DNA of 46,199 nucleotides. Origin: Caulobacter segnis. Its GTDB lineage: Bacteria > Pseudomonadota > Alphaproteobacteria > Caulobacterales > Caulobacteraceae. Of the stretch, positions 33,670 through 41,207 are shown in pieces. Numbering within the stretch: the first letter of the stretch is position 1; every line of letters starts with the position of its first letter. The position numbers and the translations under genes are program-made. The notes beneath the pieces are model-generated. The model saw nothing but the letters and a program-made list of their open reading frames with translations. It was not told where the DNA came from and ran no database searches. The stretch lies in contig NZ_QFQZ01000034.1 of assembly GCF_003243465.1 (NCBI RefSeq), forward strand, positions 1 to 46,199, in the 5' to 3' direction.

Positions 33670-34149
33670 ATGGCCGATGCTCTGAACACCGGACTGAGCG
33701 CCAAACAACGGTCCGACATCGCCGCGGCCCTGAACAAGGTGCTGGCCGACAGCTATGCGCTCTATCTGAAGACGCACGGCTATCACTGGAACGTCCGCGG
33801 CCCGAACTTCCAGTCCCTGCACGTCCTGCTCGAAGGCCAGTACACCGAGGAGTGGACGGCGCTGGACGCCATCGCCGAGCGCATTCGCGCCCTGGGCGAG
33901 CTGGCCCCGCAGGGCTACGCCGCCTTCGGCAACCTTTCGAGCATCAAGGACGGCAACCCCGAAAGCGACTGGGAAGCCATGCTGAAAGAGCTGCTGGCCG
34001 ACAACGAGACGGTGATCCGCACCCTGCGCGACAGCTTCCCCGTCCCGGACGAGGCCGGCGACGAGGCCACGGCCGACCTGTTCACCCAGCGCCTGCAGGC
34101 GCACGAGAAGCACGCCTGGATGCTTCGTTCCACCCTGGGCGGCAAGTAG
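33670..34149 (+). CDS. dps: Dps-family DNA-protecting protein
   Basis: Dps binds DNA and stores iron while detoxifying peroxide. The 159-residue protein has the ferroxidase pattern: a His in YHWNVRGPNF, a conserved LHVLLEGQYTEEWTALDAIA block containing metal-binding Glu and Asp, and the Dps helical core. GGGAG lies 6 bp upstream of ATG 33670. It sits 15 bp before a SleB-like gene but the two are probably unrelated in function. Confidence 0.92.
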   Translation: MADALNTGLSAKQRSDIAAALNKVLADSYALYLKTHGYHWNVRGPNFQSLHVLLEGQYTEEWTALDAIAERIRALGELAPQGYAAFGNLSSIKDGNPESDWEAMLKELLADNETVIRTLRDSFPVPDEAGDEATADLFTQRLQAHEKHAWMLRSTLGGK

Positions 34150-34164
34150 CCGCCCGAGGGCGGC

Positions 34165-35355
34165 GTGAACCTCCCGACGGCGTCAAACGTCCGCAAGGCC
34201 GCCGCGACCCTGCTGGTCGTCGGCGGCCTTTGCGCGTGCTCGACCACGACCTACTACGTCGCCGCCGGCGAGGGGCGCGAGGCGGGCCTCTTCCGGGTGA
34301 CCGGCAGCTTCAGCGACAAGGGCCTGGCCCGCTATGTCGCCGACTACGACCCGGCCATGCTGGCCCTGGCCCGGCGCCACGATCCACGTCCGCACAAGGA
34401 CTATTGGGGTCGCGTCGAGGGCTGGGAGGTCATCGACCTCAAGGCCATCCCCCGCCTGGGCGACCGCGAGCCGGACTTCGAGGCGGCGCGGACCATCAAC
34501 GCCCTGCGCCCGGCGGTTCCCGACGGGCTGGAGCCGGCCAAGCCGTTCGTGCTGACCGGCTCGGCCGACGCGCGGGCCAAGGCGCTGAAGTGCCTGACCC
34601 AGGCGGTCTATTACGAGGCCGGCTTCGAGCCCGGCGAGGGCCAGATGGCCGTGGCCCAGGCGGTGATCAACCGGATGCGCCATCCGGGGTATCCGAAGTC
34701 GATCTGCGGCGTCGTCTACGAGGGCGCGGCGCGGACGACCGGCTGCCAGTTCAGCTTCGCCTGCGACGGCTCCCTGGCGCGCGCGCCGGCCCCGCTCCTG
34801 TGGGCCAACGCCGAGGCCGTGGCCAGGCGGGCGCTGAGCGGCTTCGTGTTCAAGCCGGTGGGCACGGCGACCCACTACCACGCCGACTACGTCGCGCCCT
34901 ATTGGGCCCCGACCCTGGTCAAGCTGAAGCAGTTCGGCCAGCACATCTTCTATCGCTGGACGGGCCCTTCCGGGACGCTGGCGGCGTTCAACGGTCGCTA
35001 CTCCGGGAACGAGACCGTCTCGGCCGATGTCCTGCTGGCGGCCGACCCGCGGATCCTGGAGGGCGCGCCGCCGACCGCCCTGGCCGCCCCGGCCGCGCCT
35101 CCGCCGCCGGTCGTCACCGGCGCCGTGGCCCAGATGCTGGGGGTGCCGAACCTGGTGCTGCCCAACGCCAGGCTGGTGAGCGTGCCCGACGCCAACGCGC
35201 CGAACGGCGAGCGGGTGGTGGCCCAGGGCGTGGTCGCCGGCCGCCGCATCCCCACCCCCGACGAGATCGCCAGGATCAACAAGGCGCTGGAAGCGGTGTC
35301 GGAAGCGCCGCCGACGAAGGCCCAGCCGCCCAGTTCGCTGAATCCGCCGAATTAG
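34165..35355 (+). CDS. SleB-like cell-wall hydrolase, probable lipoprotein
   Basis: The 396-residue product starts with GTG and has a hydrophobic N-terminus ending LCACS, a possible lipobox. The Hydrolase_2 (SleB) domain is at about 140-260: QAVYYEAGFEPGEGQMAVAQ, then NRMRHPGYPKSICGVVYEG and CQFSFACDG. This domain cleaves peptidoglycan. The C-terminal 100 residues are Pro/Ala-rich, probably a flexible linker. It would act at the outer membrane or periplasm. The start is a GTG chosen by the hydrophobic leader; the spacing is not strong. Confidence 0.85.
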   Translation: MNLPTASNVRKAAATLLVVGGLCACSTTTYYVAAGEGREAGLFRVTGSFSDKGLARYVADYDPAMLALARRHDPRPHKDYWGRVEGWEVIDLKAIPRLGDREPDFEAARTINALRPAVPDGLEPAKPFVLTGSADARAKALKCLTQAVYYEAGFEPGEGQMAVAQAVINRMRHPGYPKSICGVVYEGAARTTGCQFSFACDGSLARAPAPLLWANAEAVARRALSGFVFKPVGTATHYHADYVAPYWAPTLVKLKQFGQHIFYRWTGPSGTLAAFNGRYSGNETVSADVLLAADPRILEGAPPTALAAPAAPPPPVVTGAVAQMLGVPNLVLPNARLVSVPDANAPNGERVVAQGVVAGRRIPTPDEIARINKALEAVSEAPPTKAQPPSSLNPPN

Positions 35356-35364
35356 GCGTTCTAG

Positions 35365-35484
35365 ATGCTCCCCCGCGATGCGGGGAAGCTGTCGCGGAGC
35401 GACTGAGGGGCCACAAGCTGGACTTATGCCGTGTTGGCCCCCTCCGGCCCTCTGGGCCACCTCCCCCGTTGCACGGGGGAGGAC
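35365..35484. repeat. REP-like composite palindrome, family B, copy 2
   Basis: It opens ATGCTCCCCCGCGATGCGGG, contains GCTGTCGCGGAGCGACTGA, and closes with a CCCCCGTTGCACGGGGG hairpin. The order of blocks matches 20398-20515. It lies between the convergent SleB-like and trxB genes, a location typical of transcript-end REP elements. Confidence 0.75.
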
Positions 35485-35495
35485 CTATCTGGTTC

Positions 35496-36503
35496 TCACC
35501 AAACCCCGATCTTGTTCGCCTCGGCGTGGCTGATCGGGTGGTGGGCCTTCTTGTGGTCTTCCTCGGCCAGGAAGCGGACGGCTTCCAGGGCGGCCATGCA
35601 GCCCATGCCGGCGGCGGTGACGGCCTGGCGGTAGACGTCGTCGGTGACGTCGCCGGCGGCGTAGACGCCCTTGATCGCGGTCGAGGCCGTGCCCGGCTTG
35701 ACCTTCAGATAGCCGCCCGGACCGGTTTCCAGCTGGCCGGCGAACAGCTCCGACGAGGGGGCATGGCCGATGGCGATGAAGACGCCGTCGCAAGCCAGCT
35801 CGGTGGTGGCGCCGGTCTTGACGTTCTTCAGGCGCACGCCCGTGACGCCCATCGGATCGGTCTCGCCCTTGACCTCGTCGATGACGCTGTCCCAGACCAC
35901 CGCGATCTTCGGGTGGGCCAAGAGGCGCTCCTGCAGGATCTTCTCGGCGCGCAGCTCGTCCTTGCGGTGGACCAGGGTCACCTTGCTGGCGAAGCTGGTC
36001 AGGAACAGCGCCTCCTCGACGGCCGTGTTGCCGCCGCCGACCACCACAACCTCCTTGTTGCGATAGAAGAAGCCGTCGCATGTGGCGCAGGCGCTGACGC
36101 CAAAGCCCTGGAACTTGGCCTCGGTCTCCAGGCCCAGCCACTTGGCCTGGGCGCCGGTGGCGATGATGATGGTCTCGGCGATCCAGTCCTGGCCGCTGTC
36201 GGTCTTGACCGTGAACGGGCGCTGGGAGAGGTCGACGCTGGTGACGATGTCGTTGACCAGCTCGGTGCCGACATGCTCGGCCTGGGCGCGCATCTGGTCC
36301 ATCAGCCACGGCCCCTGGATCACGTCGGCGAAGCCCGGATAGTTCTCGACGTCGGTCGTGATGGTCAGCTGGCCGCCGGGCTGGATGCCGGCGATCAGCA
36401 CGGGCTTGAGCAGGGCGCGCGCGGCGTAGATGGCGGCGGTGTAGCCGGCGGGACCCGATCCGATGATCAGGCAGCGGGTGTGACGGGGAGCGGTCGTGGA
36501 CAT
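35496..36503 (-). CDS. trxB: Thioredoxin reductase TrxB
   Basis: TrxB passes electrons from NADPH through FAD and a dithiol to thioredoxin. The 335-residue protein has the FAD dinucleotide-binding GSGPAG (15-20), the redox pair C139-A-T-C142, the NADPH motif VGGGNTAVEEAL (about 155-166) and a C-terminal FAD-binding GVYAAGDVTD. The order and length are normal. An adjacent gene for thioredoxin is not present. Confidence 0.97.
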   Translation of the reverse strand: MSTTAPRHTRCLIIGSGPAGYTAAIYAARALLKPVLIAGIQPGGQLTITTDVENYPGFADVIQGPWLMDQMRAQAEHVGTELVNDIVTSVDLSQRPFTVKTDSGQDWIAETIIIATGAQAKWLGLETEAKFQGFGVSACATCDGFFYRNKEVVVVGGGNTAVEEALFLTSFASKVTLVHRKDELRAEKILQERLLAHPKIAVVWDSVIDEVKGETDPMGVTGVRLKNVKTGATTELACDGVFIAIGHAPSSELFAGQLETGPGGYLKVKPGTASTAIKGVYAAGDVTDDVYRQAVTAAGMGCMAALEAVRFLAEEDHKKAHHPISHAEANKIGVW

Positions 36504-36647
36504 GGCGGATATCTAGGCTCGATTCCGCCGTTGCGCCAGATTTGAGGGCTTCAGCGCGATCATGTCACGGTGAAGGTGAATAGACATAACCCCGTTTTTG
36601 GTGTGGACTTCCCGTCAGTGGCGACAAAAGCCACGGGAGGAACACTC

Positions 36648-36857
36648 ATGAAGCTCGGAGTCATGCTGGGCGTGGGGCTGGTCGTCCTGTTCGCGGGCCT
36701 GGCCAATTTCTGGATCGGCGACATCAAGCTCGGCCTGGTGATGATCGCCATATTCTGCGCCCTGGCCGGCGTCTCGGCCATGGTCGGCAAGCGGGAATAC
36801 GAGGAGCGCCGCAGCCGCCGGCCGCCGCTGCACGACTACGAACCGCATCTGGAGTAA
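36648..36857 (+). CDS. Small membrane protein, 69 residues
   Basis: The product MKLGVMLGVGLVVLFAGLAN has two hydrophobic stretches (about 4-22 and 30-46) followed by a charged tail rich in Arg and Glu. GGGAGG lies 8 bp upstream of ATG 36648. The longer ORF to 36570 lacks a ribosome-binding site. Function unknown. Confidence 0.75.
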   Translation: MKLGVMLGVGLVVLFAGLANFWIGDIKLGLVMIAIFCALAGVSAMVGKREYEERRSRRPPLHDYEPHLE

Positions 36858-36903
36858 AGTTGGCCCATGTATTTTCCCCAGTAGGGAGGAGCGGAGGGCA
36901 TGG

Positions 36904-37161
36904 ATGACGCGTCTATCCTATCGATTGACGGTTTGGGGCCCTTGCGTGTGGCTCGCCACCTGCGGCGCGCTCTTCGACTATTTCAATAAGTTCTGGGGTC
37001 CGGGGCTTTTAGGCGGGGCGCTGATCGGATTTCTTGCCGGTCGAGAGCGCTGGAGAGCCCAGCAGCGAGATCGGGCGCTGCGCGCGCGGCTCACTGACGG
37101 CCTTAACGGCCTGCCGCAGTATGGTCCTTGGGACGAGAAGAACGGTTCGGATCTGGATTGA
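36904..37161 (+). CDS. Hypothetical small membrane protein, 85 residues
   Basis: The product has a hydrophobic N-terminal half (LTVWGPCVWLATCGALFDYF, then GLLGGALIGFLAG) and a basic, Arg-rich second half. The base composition (for example CTATCCTATCGATTGACGG near the start) is less GC-rich than its neighbours. This may mean recent acquisition or simply a non-coding reading. The start is uncertain; ATG 36900 in another frame gives only a short peptide. Confidence 0.45.
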   Translation: MTRLSYRLTVWGPCVWLATCGALFDYFNKFWGPGLLGGALIGFLAGRERWRAQQRDRALRARLTDGLNGLPQYGPWDEKNGSDLD

Positions 37162-37220
37162 CACCTCGTCCACCTTTGGCGGGTTAAGCTGGCGGCAACC
37201 ACGTTTCCGGGTGATCCGCC

Positions 37221-38273
37221 ATGTCCGCCCCCTTCATCGAGATCGCCGGTCGCCGGATCGGCGCCGACCATGCGCCCTATGTGATCTGCGAGCTGTCGGG
37301 TAACCACAACGGCAGTCTCGACCGCTGCCTGGAAATGGTGGACGCGGCGGCCGACACCGGCTGTGACGCGATCAAGATCCAGACCTACACCGCCGACACC
37401 ATCACGCTCGATGTCGACCGGCCGGAGTTCAAGATCCATGGCGGCCTGTGGGACGGCCGCAGCCTGTATGAGCTCTACCAGGAGGCCCAGACGCCGTTCG
37501 AGTGGCACGCGGCCATCTTCGAGCGCGCCAAGCAGCGCGGCGTGACCATCTTCTCCAGCCCGTTCGACGAGACCGCCGTCGACCTTCTGGACGACCTGGG
37601 CGCGCCGGCCTTCAAGATCGCCTCGTTCGAGGCCGTCGACCTGCCGCTGATCCGATACGCCGCCGCGAAGGGCAAGCCGCTGATCATCTCGACCGGCATG
37701 GCCAACCTGGAAGAGATGAAGACCGCCCGCGACACGGCCCTGGCCGCCGGCGCGCCGGGCGTCCTGCTGCTGCACTGCGTCTCCAGCTATCCGGCGACCT
37801 TCGGCGACGCCAATGTCCGCACCATCCCCGACATGGCCGCCCGCTTCGACTGTCCGATCGGCCTCTCCGACCACACGCCAGGGACGGCCGCGGCCGTGGC
37901 GGCGGTGGCGCTGGGCGCGGCCTGCGTCGAGAAGCACTTCACCCTGGCCCGCGCCGACGGCGGCCCGGACGCGGCCTTCAGCCTGGAGCCGGCCGAATTC
38001 AAGGCCCTGGTCGACGACACCAGGAACGCCTGGGCCGCCCTGGGCGTCGCGCACTACGACGTGCTGGGCGCCGAGCGCGCCAACCTGCAGTTCCGCCGCT
38101 CGCTCTACGTCACCGCCGACGTCAGGGCGGGCGAGGTCCTGAGCCGCGGCAACATCCGCTCGGTGCGCCCCGGCGCCGGCCTGCCGCCGGGCGACCTGGA
38201 CAAGGTGCTGGGCCGCCCGGCGACCCGCGACCTGACGCGCGGCGAGCCCCTCGACTGGTCCATGGTAGGGTAA
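37221..38273 (+). CDS. pseI: Pseudaminic acid synthase PseI (NeuB family)
   Basis: PseI condenses 2,4-diacetamido-2,4,6-trideoxy-L-altrose with phosphoenolpyruvate. The 350-residue product has the NeuB TIM-barrel pattern (CELSGNHNGSLDRCLEMVDA, then CDAIKIQTYTADT, FSSPFDETAVDLLDDLGAPA, and GLSDHTPGT) and a C-terminal SAF/antifreeze-like domain (SLYVTADVRAGEVLSRGNIR, RPGAGL). It is isolated from the SpsF-like and PseG genes by about 9 kb of unrelated DNA. Pseudaminic acid decorates flagellins in Caulobacter, so it supports flagellar function in trans. Confidence 0.93.
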   Translation: MSAPFIEIAGRRIGADHAPYVICELSGNHNGSLDRCLEMVDAAADTGCDAIKIQTYTADTITLDVDRPEFKIHGGLWDGRSLYELYQEAQTPFEWHAAIFERAKQRGVTIFSSPFDETAVDLLDDLGAPAFKIASFEAVDLPLIRYAAAKGKPLIISTGMANLEEMKTARDTALAAGAPGVLLLHCVSSYPATFGDANVRTIPDMAARFDCPIGLSDHTPGTAAAVAAVALGAACVEKHFTLARADGGPDAAFSLEPAEFKALVDDTRNAWAALGVAHYDVLGAERANLQFRRSLYVTADVRAGEVLSRGNIRSVRPGAGLPPGDLDKVLGRPATRDLTRGEPLDWSMVG

Positions 38274-38359
38274 GGTCCGGGCGGGCTCGCGGCCAAGGAA
38301 GCGTCCAAGCACTTGGTGCGGGCCGCGGTGGCGGTGAACTTGGGTGGGCGTTCATAAAC

Positions 38360-38488
38360 CCGACCTCCCCGGCGAACGCCGGGGCCCAGATCGAACCCGT
38401 TGACGGTCGGAAGTTGGCTAGGCTTCAGGCGCGAACACCCAAACCGCTCCGGATGAATCTGGGCCCCGGCATTCGCCGGGGAGGTCGG
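38360..38488. repeat. REP-like composite palindrome, family A, copy 2
   Basis: It opens CCGACCTCCCCGGCGAACGC and closes GCATTCGCCGGGGAGGTCGG, with CGCTCCGGATGAATCTGGGC inside, and matches 304-435 in order and ends. It sits in the 414-bp gap between pseI and the TonB-dependent receptor gene. The rest of that gap shows no recognised promoter. Confidence 0.75.
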
Positions 38489-38687
38489 AAGAGCGGGCAA
38501 TCGCACACCGTGAGAGAAGGAAGCCTCGCCCAACAAGTAAGTAAACTTTCACTGGACTGACATGGAAGCGGCCTATAGCGCGGGCGTGATCCGCCGTGGG
38601 GCCTTAAGCGATGAGCCATCGCGCGCCCCCGCTGGCGGCTCGCGTCTCTCGAACGACGGCCACAAGGCCGCGAACAAGGTCTCTCAC

Positions 38688-40964
38688 ATGCGCACTCAAC
38701 CCTCCCTCAAGCTGGCGTGCCTCTTGGGCGTGTCCCTGCTGGGCGTCGCCTCGGCCGCCCAGGCCCGCCAGGCCGCCGAGCCGACCACGGCGCTCGAAGA
38801 AGTCGTCGTCACCGCCGAGCGCCGCTCGGAAAACCTGCAGAAGGTGCCGCTGTCGGTGGCCGCGGTCGGCGGCGACCAGCTGCGCGCCGTCCAGGCCGGC
38901 GGCGAGGACATCCTGGCCCTGTCGGGTCGCGTCCCCAGCCTGTACGCCGAAACCACCACGGGCCGGATCTTCCCGCGCTTCTACATCCGCGGCCTCGGCA
39001 ATATCGACTTCTACCTGGGCGCCTCGCAGCCCGTGTCGATCATCCAGGACGACGTCGTCCTGGAGCATGTGACCCTGAAGTCGAACCCGATGTTCGACAT
39101 CAAGCAGGTCGAAGTGCTGCGCGGCCCGCAAGGCTCGCTGTTCGGCCGCAACACCACCGCCGGCATCATCAAGTTCGACACCGCCAAGCCGACCCAGGAC
39201 CTGCAAGGCCGCTTCTCGACCTCTTACGGTAGCTACGGGACGACCACCTTCGACGGCGGGATCGGCGGTCCGATCGTCCAGGACAAGCTGGCCTTCCGCC
39301 TGTCGGCCCTCTACCAGCACCGCGACGACTGGGTCGACAACACCTTCGCCGGGACCAGCGCCGACGGCACCGTCACGCCCAAGAAGAACGCCATGGGCGG
39401 CTACACCGAGAAGGACGCCCGGATCCAGATCCTGGCGACGCCGAACGACAAGCTGACCGTGCTCGGCTCGGCCCACGTGCGCGACTACGACGGCACCTCG
39501 ACCCTGTTCCTGCGCGGCGCCCTGATCAAGGGCTCGAACAAGCCCAACGCCCCGCGCGACAGCGTCGCCTATGACGAGGCCAACAACAATCCGCAGGCCT
39601 ATCAGATGGCCGGCGCCAGCCTGAACATCGCCTACGACTTCGGTCCGGTTACCCTGACCTCGATCAGCGCCTACGAGGCCGCCAAGGGCAAGAGCCGCGG
39701 CGACACCGACGGCGGCGCGGCGGCCAATTTCCCGGTCAACGGCGTCCCGAACGGCTTTGGCCAGTCGATGGGCCAGCTGAAGGACCTCGACCAGGTCAGC
39801 CAGGAAATCCGCCTGGCCAGCAACAGCGACGGCCGCCTGAAGTGGCAGGTCGGCGGCATGCTGTTCAGCTCGGAAGACCTGACCAACTTCTACCAGCGCG
39901 CCTTCTTCACCAAGACCAACCCCAACAACTGGGTGGCGCTGAGCAACGACAACACCTCGTGGGCCGTGTTCGGCCAGGCCAGCTACAAGGTCACCGACAA
40001 GCTGACGGTCACCGCCGGCGCCCGCGAGACCAAGGACGTCAAGAAGACCAACCTGCTGAAGACCGCCGACACCGCCGCCGGCGTCGTCACCTATGCCGGC
40101 CGCCGCTACGTGCGCCTGGCCGACACCCAGCCCAGCTGGGACCTGTCGGCCCTGTACGAGGCCACCGACGACTTCAGCGTCTACGCCCGCGTGGCCAAGG
40201 GCTTCCGCGGCCCGACCATCCAGGGCCGCTCGGCGGTGTTCAACAGCGACTTCACGACCGCGAACTCGGAAACCATCCTGTCGTGGGAAGCCGGCTTCAA
40301 GAGCCGCCTGCTGGACAACACCCTGCGCCTGAACGCCTCGGCGTTCACCTACGAGGTCAGCGACATCCAGCTGAACGGCAACGACAGCAACGGCAACGGC
40401 GTGCTGTTCAACGCCGACAAGGCGAAAGCCTACGGCCTGGAAGCCGACGCCGAGTGGCGCCCGATCCCGAACCTGCTGCTGACCGCCGGCGCCAGCTGGC
40501 TGCATAGCGAGATCAAGGACAAGCGCGTCTACGCCCAGGTCTGCGCCCTGAACGGGATCGTGGTCTGCACGGTGGAGAACCCGACCATCAAGGTCGGCGC
40601 CAACACCTTCGCCCAGATCGACGGCCAGCCGCTGCCGAACGCGCCGAAGTACAACCTGAACTTCACGGCCCGCTACGACGTCCCGGTGGCCGACGATCGC
40701 CGCCTGTTCGTCGCCACGGACTGGAACGTCCAGGGCTACACCAACTTCGTGCTCTACAAGACCGAGGAGTTCTACTCGAAGGGCAACTTCGAGGGCGGCG
40801 TGAAGCTGGGCTACGAGAACCTCGACAAGGGCTACGAGATCGCCCTGTTCGGCCGCAACATCACCAACGAGAAGAACCTCAAGGGCGTGATCGAGAACTA
40901 CATGGCCGCCGTCTACAACGAGCCGCGCGTCTGGGGCGTCTCGCTGAGCGCCAAGCTGAAGTAA
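38688..40964 (+). CDS. TonB-dependent outer-membrane receptor
   Basis: The 758-residue product has a signal peptide (MRTQPSLKLACLLGVSLLGVASAAQA), a TonB box (LEEVVVTAERR), a plug domain (SGRVPSLYAETTTGRIFPRFYIRG) and a long beta-barrel ending in a strand with WGVSLSAKLK. FGRNTTAGIIKFDTAKP is typical of the family. Substrate is not evident; the neighbour genes do not name one. Caulobacter carries many such receptors for diverse nutrients. ATG 38688 was chosen because it gives the signal peptide; the ORF start at 38562 does not. Confidence 0.95.
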   Translation: MRTQPSLKLACLLGVSLLGVASAAQARQAAEPTTALEEVVVTAERRSENLQKVPLSVAAVGGDQLRAVQAGGEDILALSGRVPSLYAETTTGRIFPRFYIRGLGNIDFYLGASQPVSIIQDDVVLEHVTLKSNPMFDIKQVEVLRGPQGSLFGRNTTAGIIKFDTAKPTQDLQGRFSTSYGSYGTTTFDGGIGGPIVQDKLAFRLSALYQHRDDWVDNTFAGTSADGTVTPKKNAMGGYTEKDARIQILATPNDKLTVLGSAHVRDYDGTSTLFLRGALIKGSNKPNAPRDSVAYDEANNNPQAYQMAGASLNIAYDFGPVTLTSISAYEAAKGKSRGDTDGGAAANFPVNGVPNGFGQSMGQLKDLDQVSQEIRLASNSDGRLKWQVGGMLFSSEDLTNFYQRAFFTKTNPNNWVALSNDNTSWAVFGQASYKVTDKLTVTAGARETKDVKKTNLLKTADTAAGVVTYAGRRYVRLADTQPSWDLSALYEATDDFSVYARVAKGFRGPTIQGRSAVFNSDFTTANSETILSWEAGFKSRLLDNTLRLNASAFTYEVSDIQLNGNDSNGNGVLFNADKAKAYGLEADAEWRPIPNLLLTAGASWLHSEIKDKRVYAQVCALNGIVVCTVENPTIKVGANTFAQIDGQPLPNAPKYNLNFTARYDVPVADDRRLFVATDWNVQGYTNFVLYKTEEFYSKGNFEGGVKLGYENLDKGYEIALFGRNITNEKNLKGVIENYMAAVYNEPRVWGVSLSAKLK

Positions 40965-40977
40965 CCCCTTCCTCCCC

Positions 40978-41000
40978 CGCCCCGCCGTTCCGGCGGGGCG
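40978..41000 (+). terminator. GC-rich hairpin after the TonB-dependent receptor gene
   Basis: CGCCCCGCCG-TTC-CGGCGGGGCG is a perfect 10-bp stem with a 3-nt loop. It begins 13 bp after the stop. No T-run follows, so it may work with the second hairpin. Confidence 0.55.
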
Positions 41001-41008
41001 AACTTTCC

Positions 41009-41044
41009 GGCCTCGGCGTGAAAGCGCCGGGGCCTTTTCTTTTT
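41009..41044 (+). terminator. Rho-independent terminator of the TonB-dependent receptor gene
   Basis: GGCCTCGGCG-TGAAAG-CGCCGGGGCC forms a 10-bp stem with one G-U pair, followed by TTTTCTTTTT. This is a classical terminator about 45 bp after the stop codon. Confidence 0.85.
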
Positions 41045-41066
41045 GGGCGACTTTCCTCCCCCATTT

Positions 41067-41185
41067 TCGTGTCATCCCGGCCGTAGCGCGCAGCGCGGAG
41101 CGCCGGGACCCAGGGGCGGCGCGCACGGCGTTCCTTCCCCCCCTGGGTCCCGGATAGCCTCTGCGAGGCTTCCGGTATGACACGA
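41067..41185. repeat. REP-like composite palindrome, family D
   Basis: TCGTGTCATCCCGG and CCGGTATGACACGA are near-complementary ends; inside, CCGGGACCCAGGGG and CCCCTGGGTCCCGG are exact complements. The element lies between the receptor terminator and the convergent GGDEF/EAL gene. Only one copy was seen in the window. Confidence 0.7.
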
Positions 41186-41207
41186 GAATTGAGCGGCCGC
41201 TTTTCAG

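Noticed and set aside
33423..36545. 1040-codon plus-strand ORF across dps, SleB-like and trxB
   Set aside because: It overlaps three real genes in other frames and has no recognisable domain. Length alone is not evidence in such GC-rich DNA.
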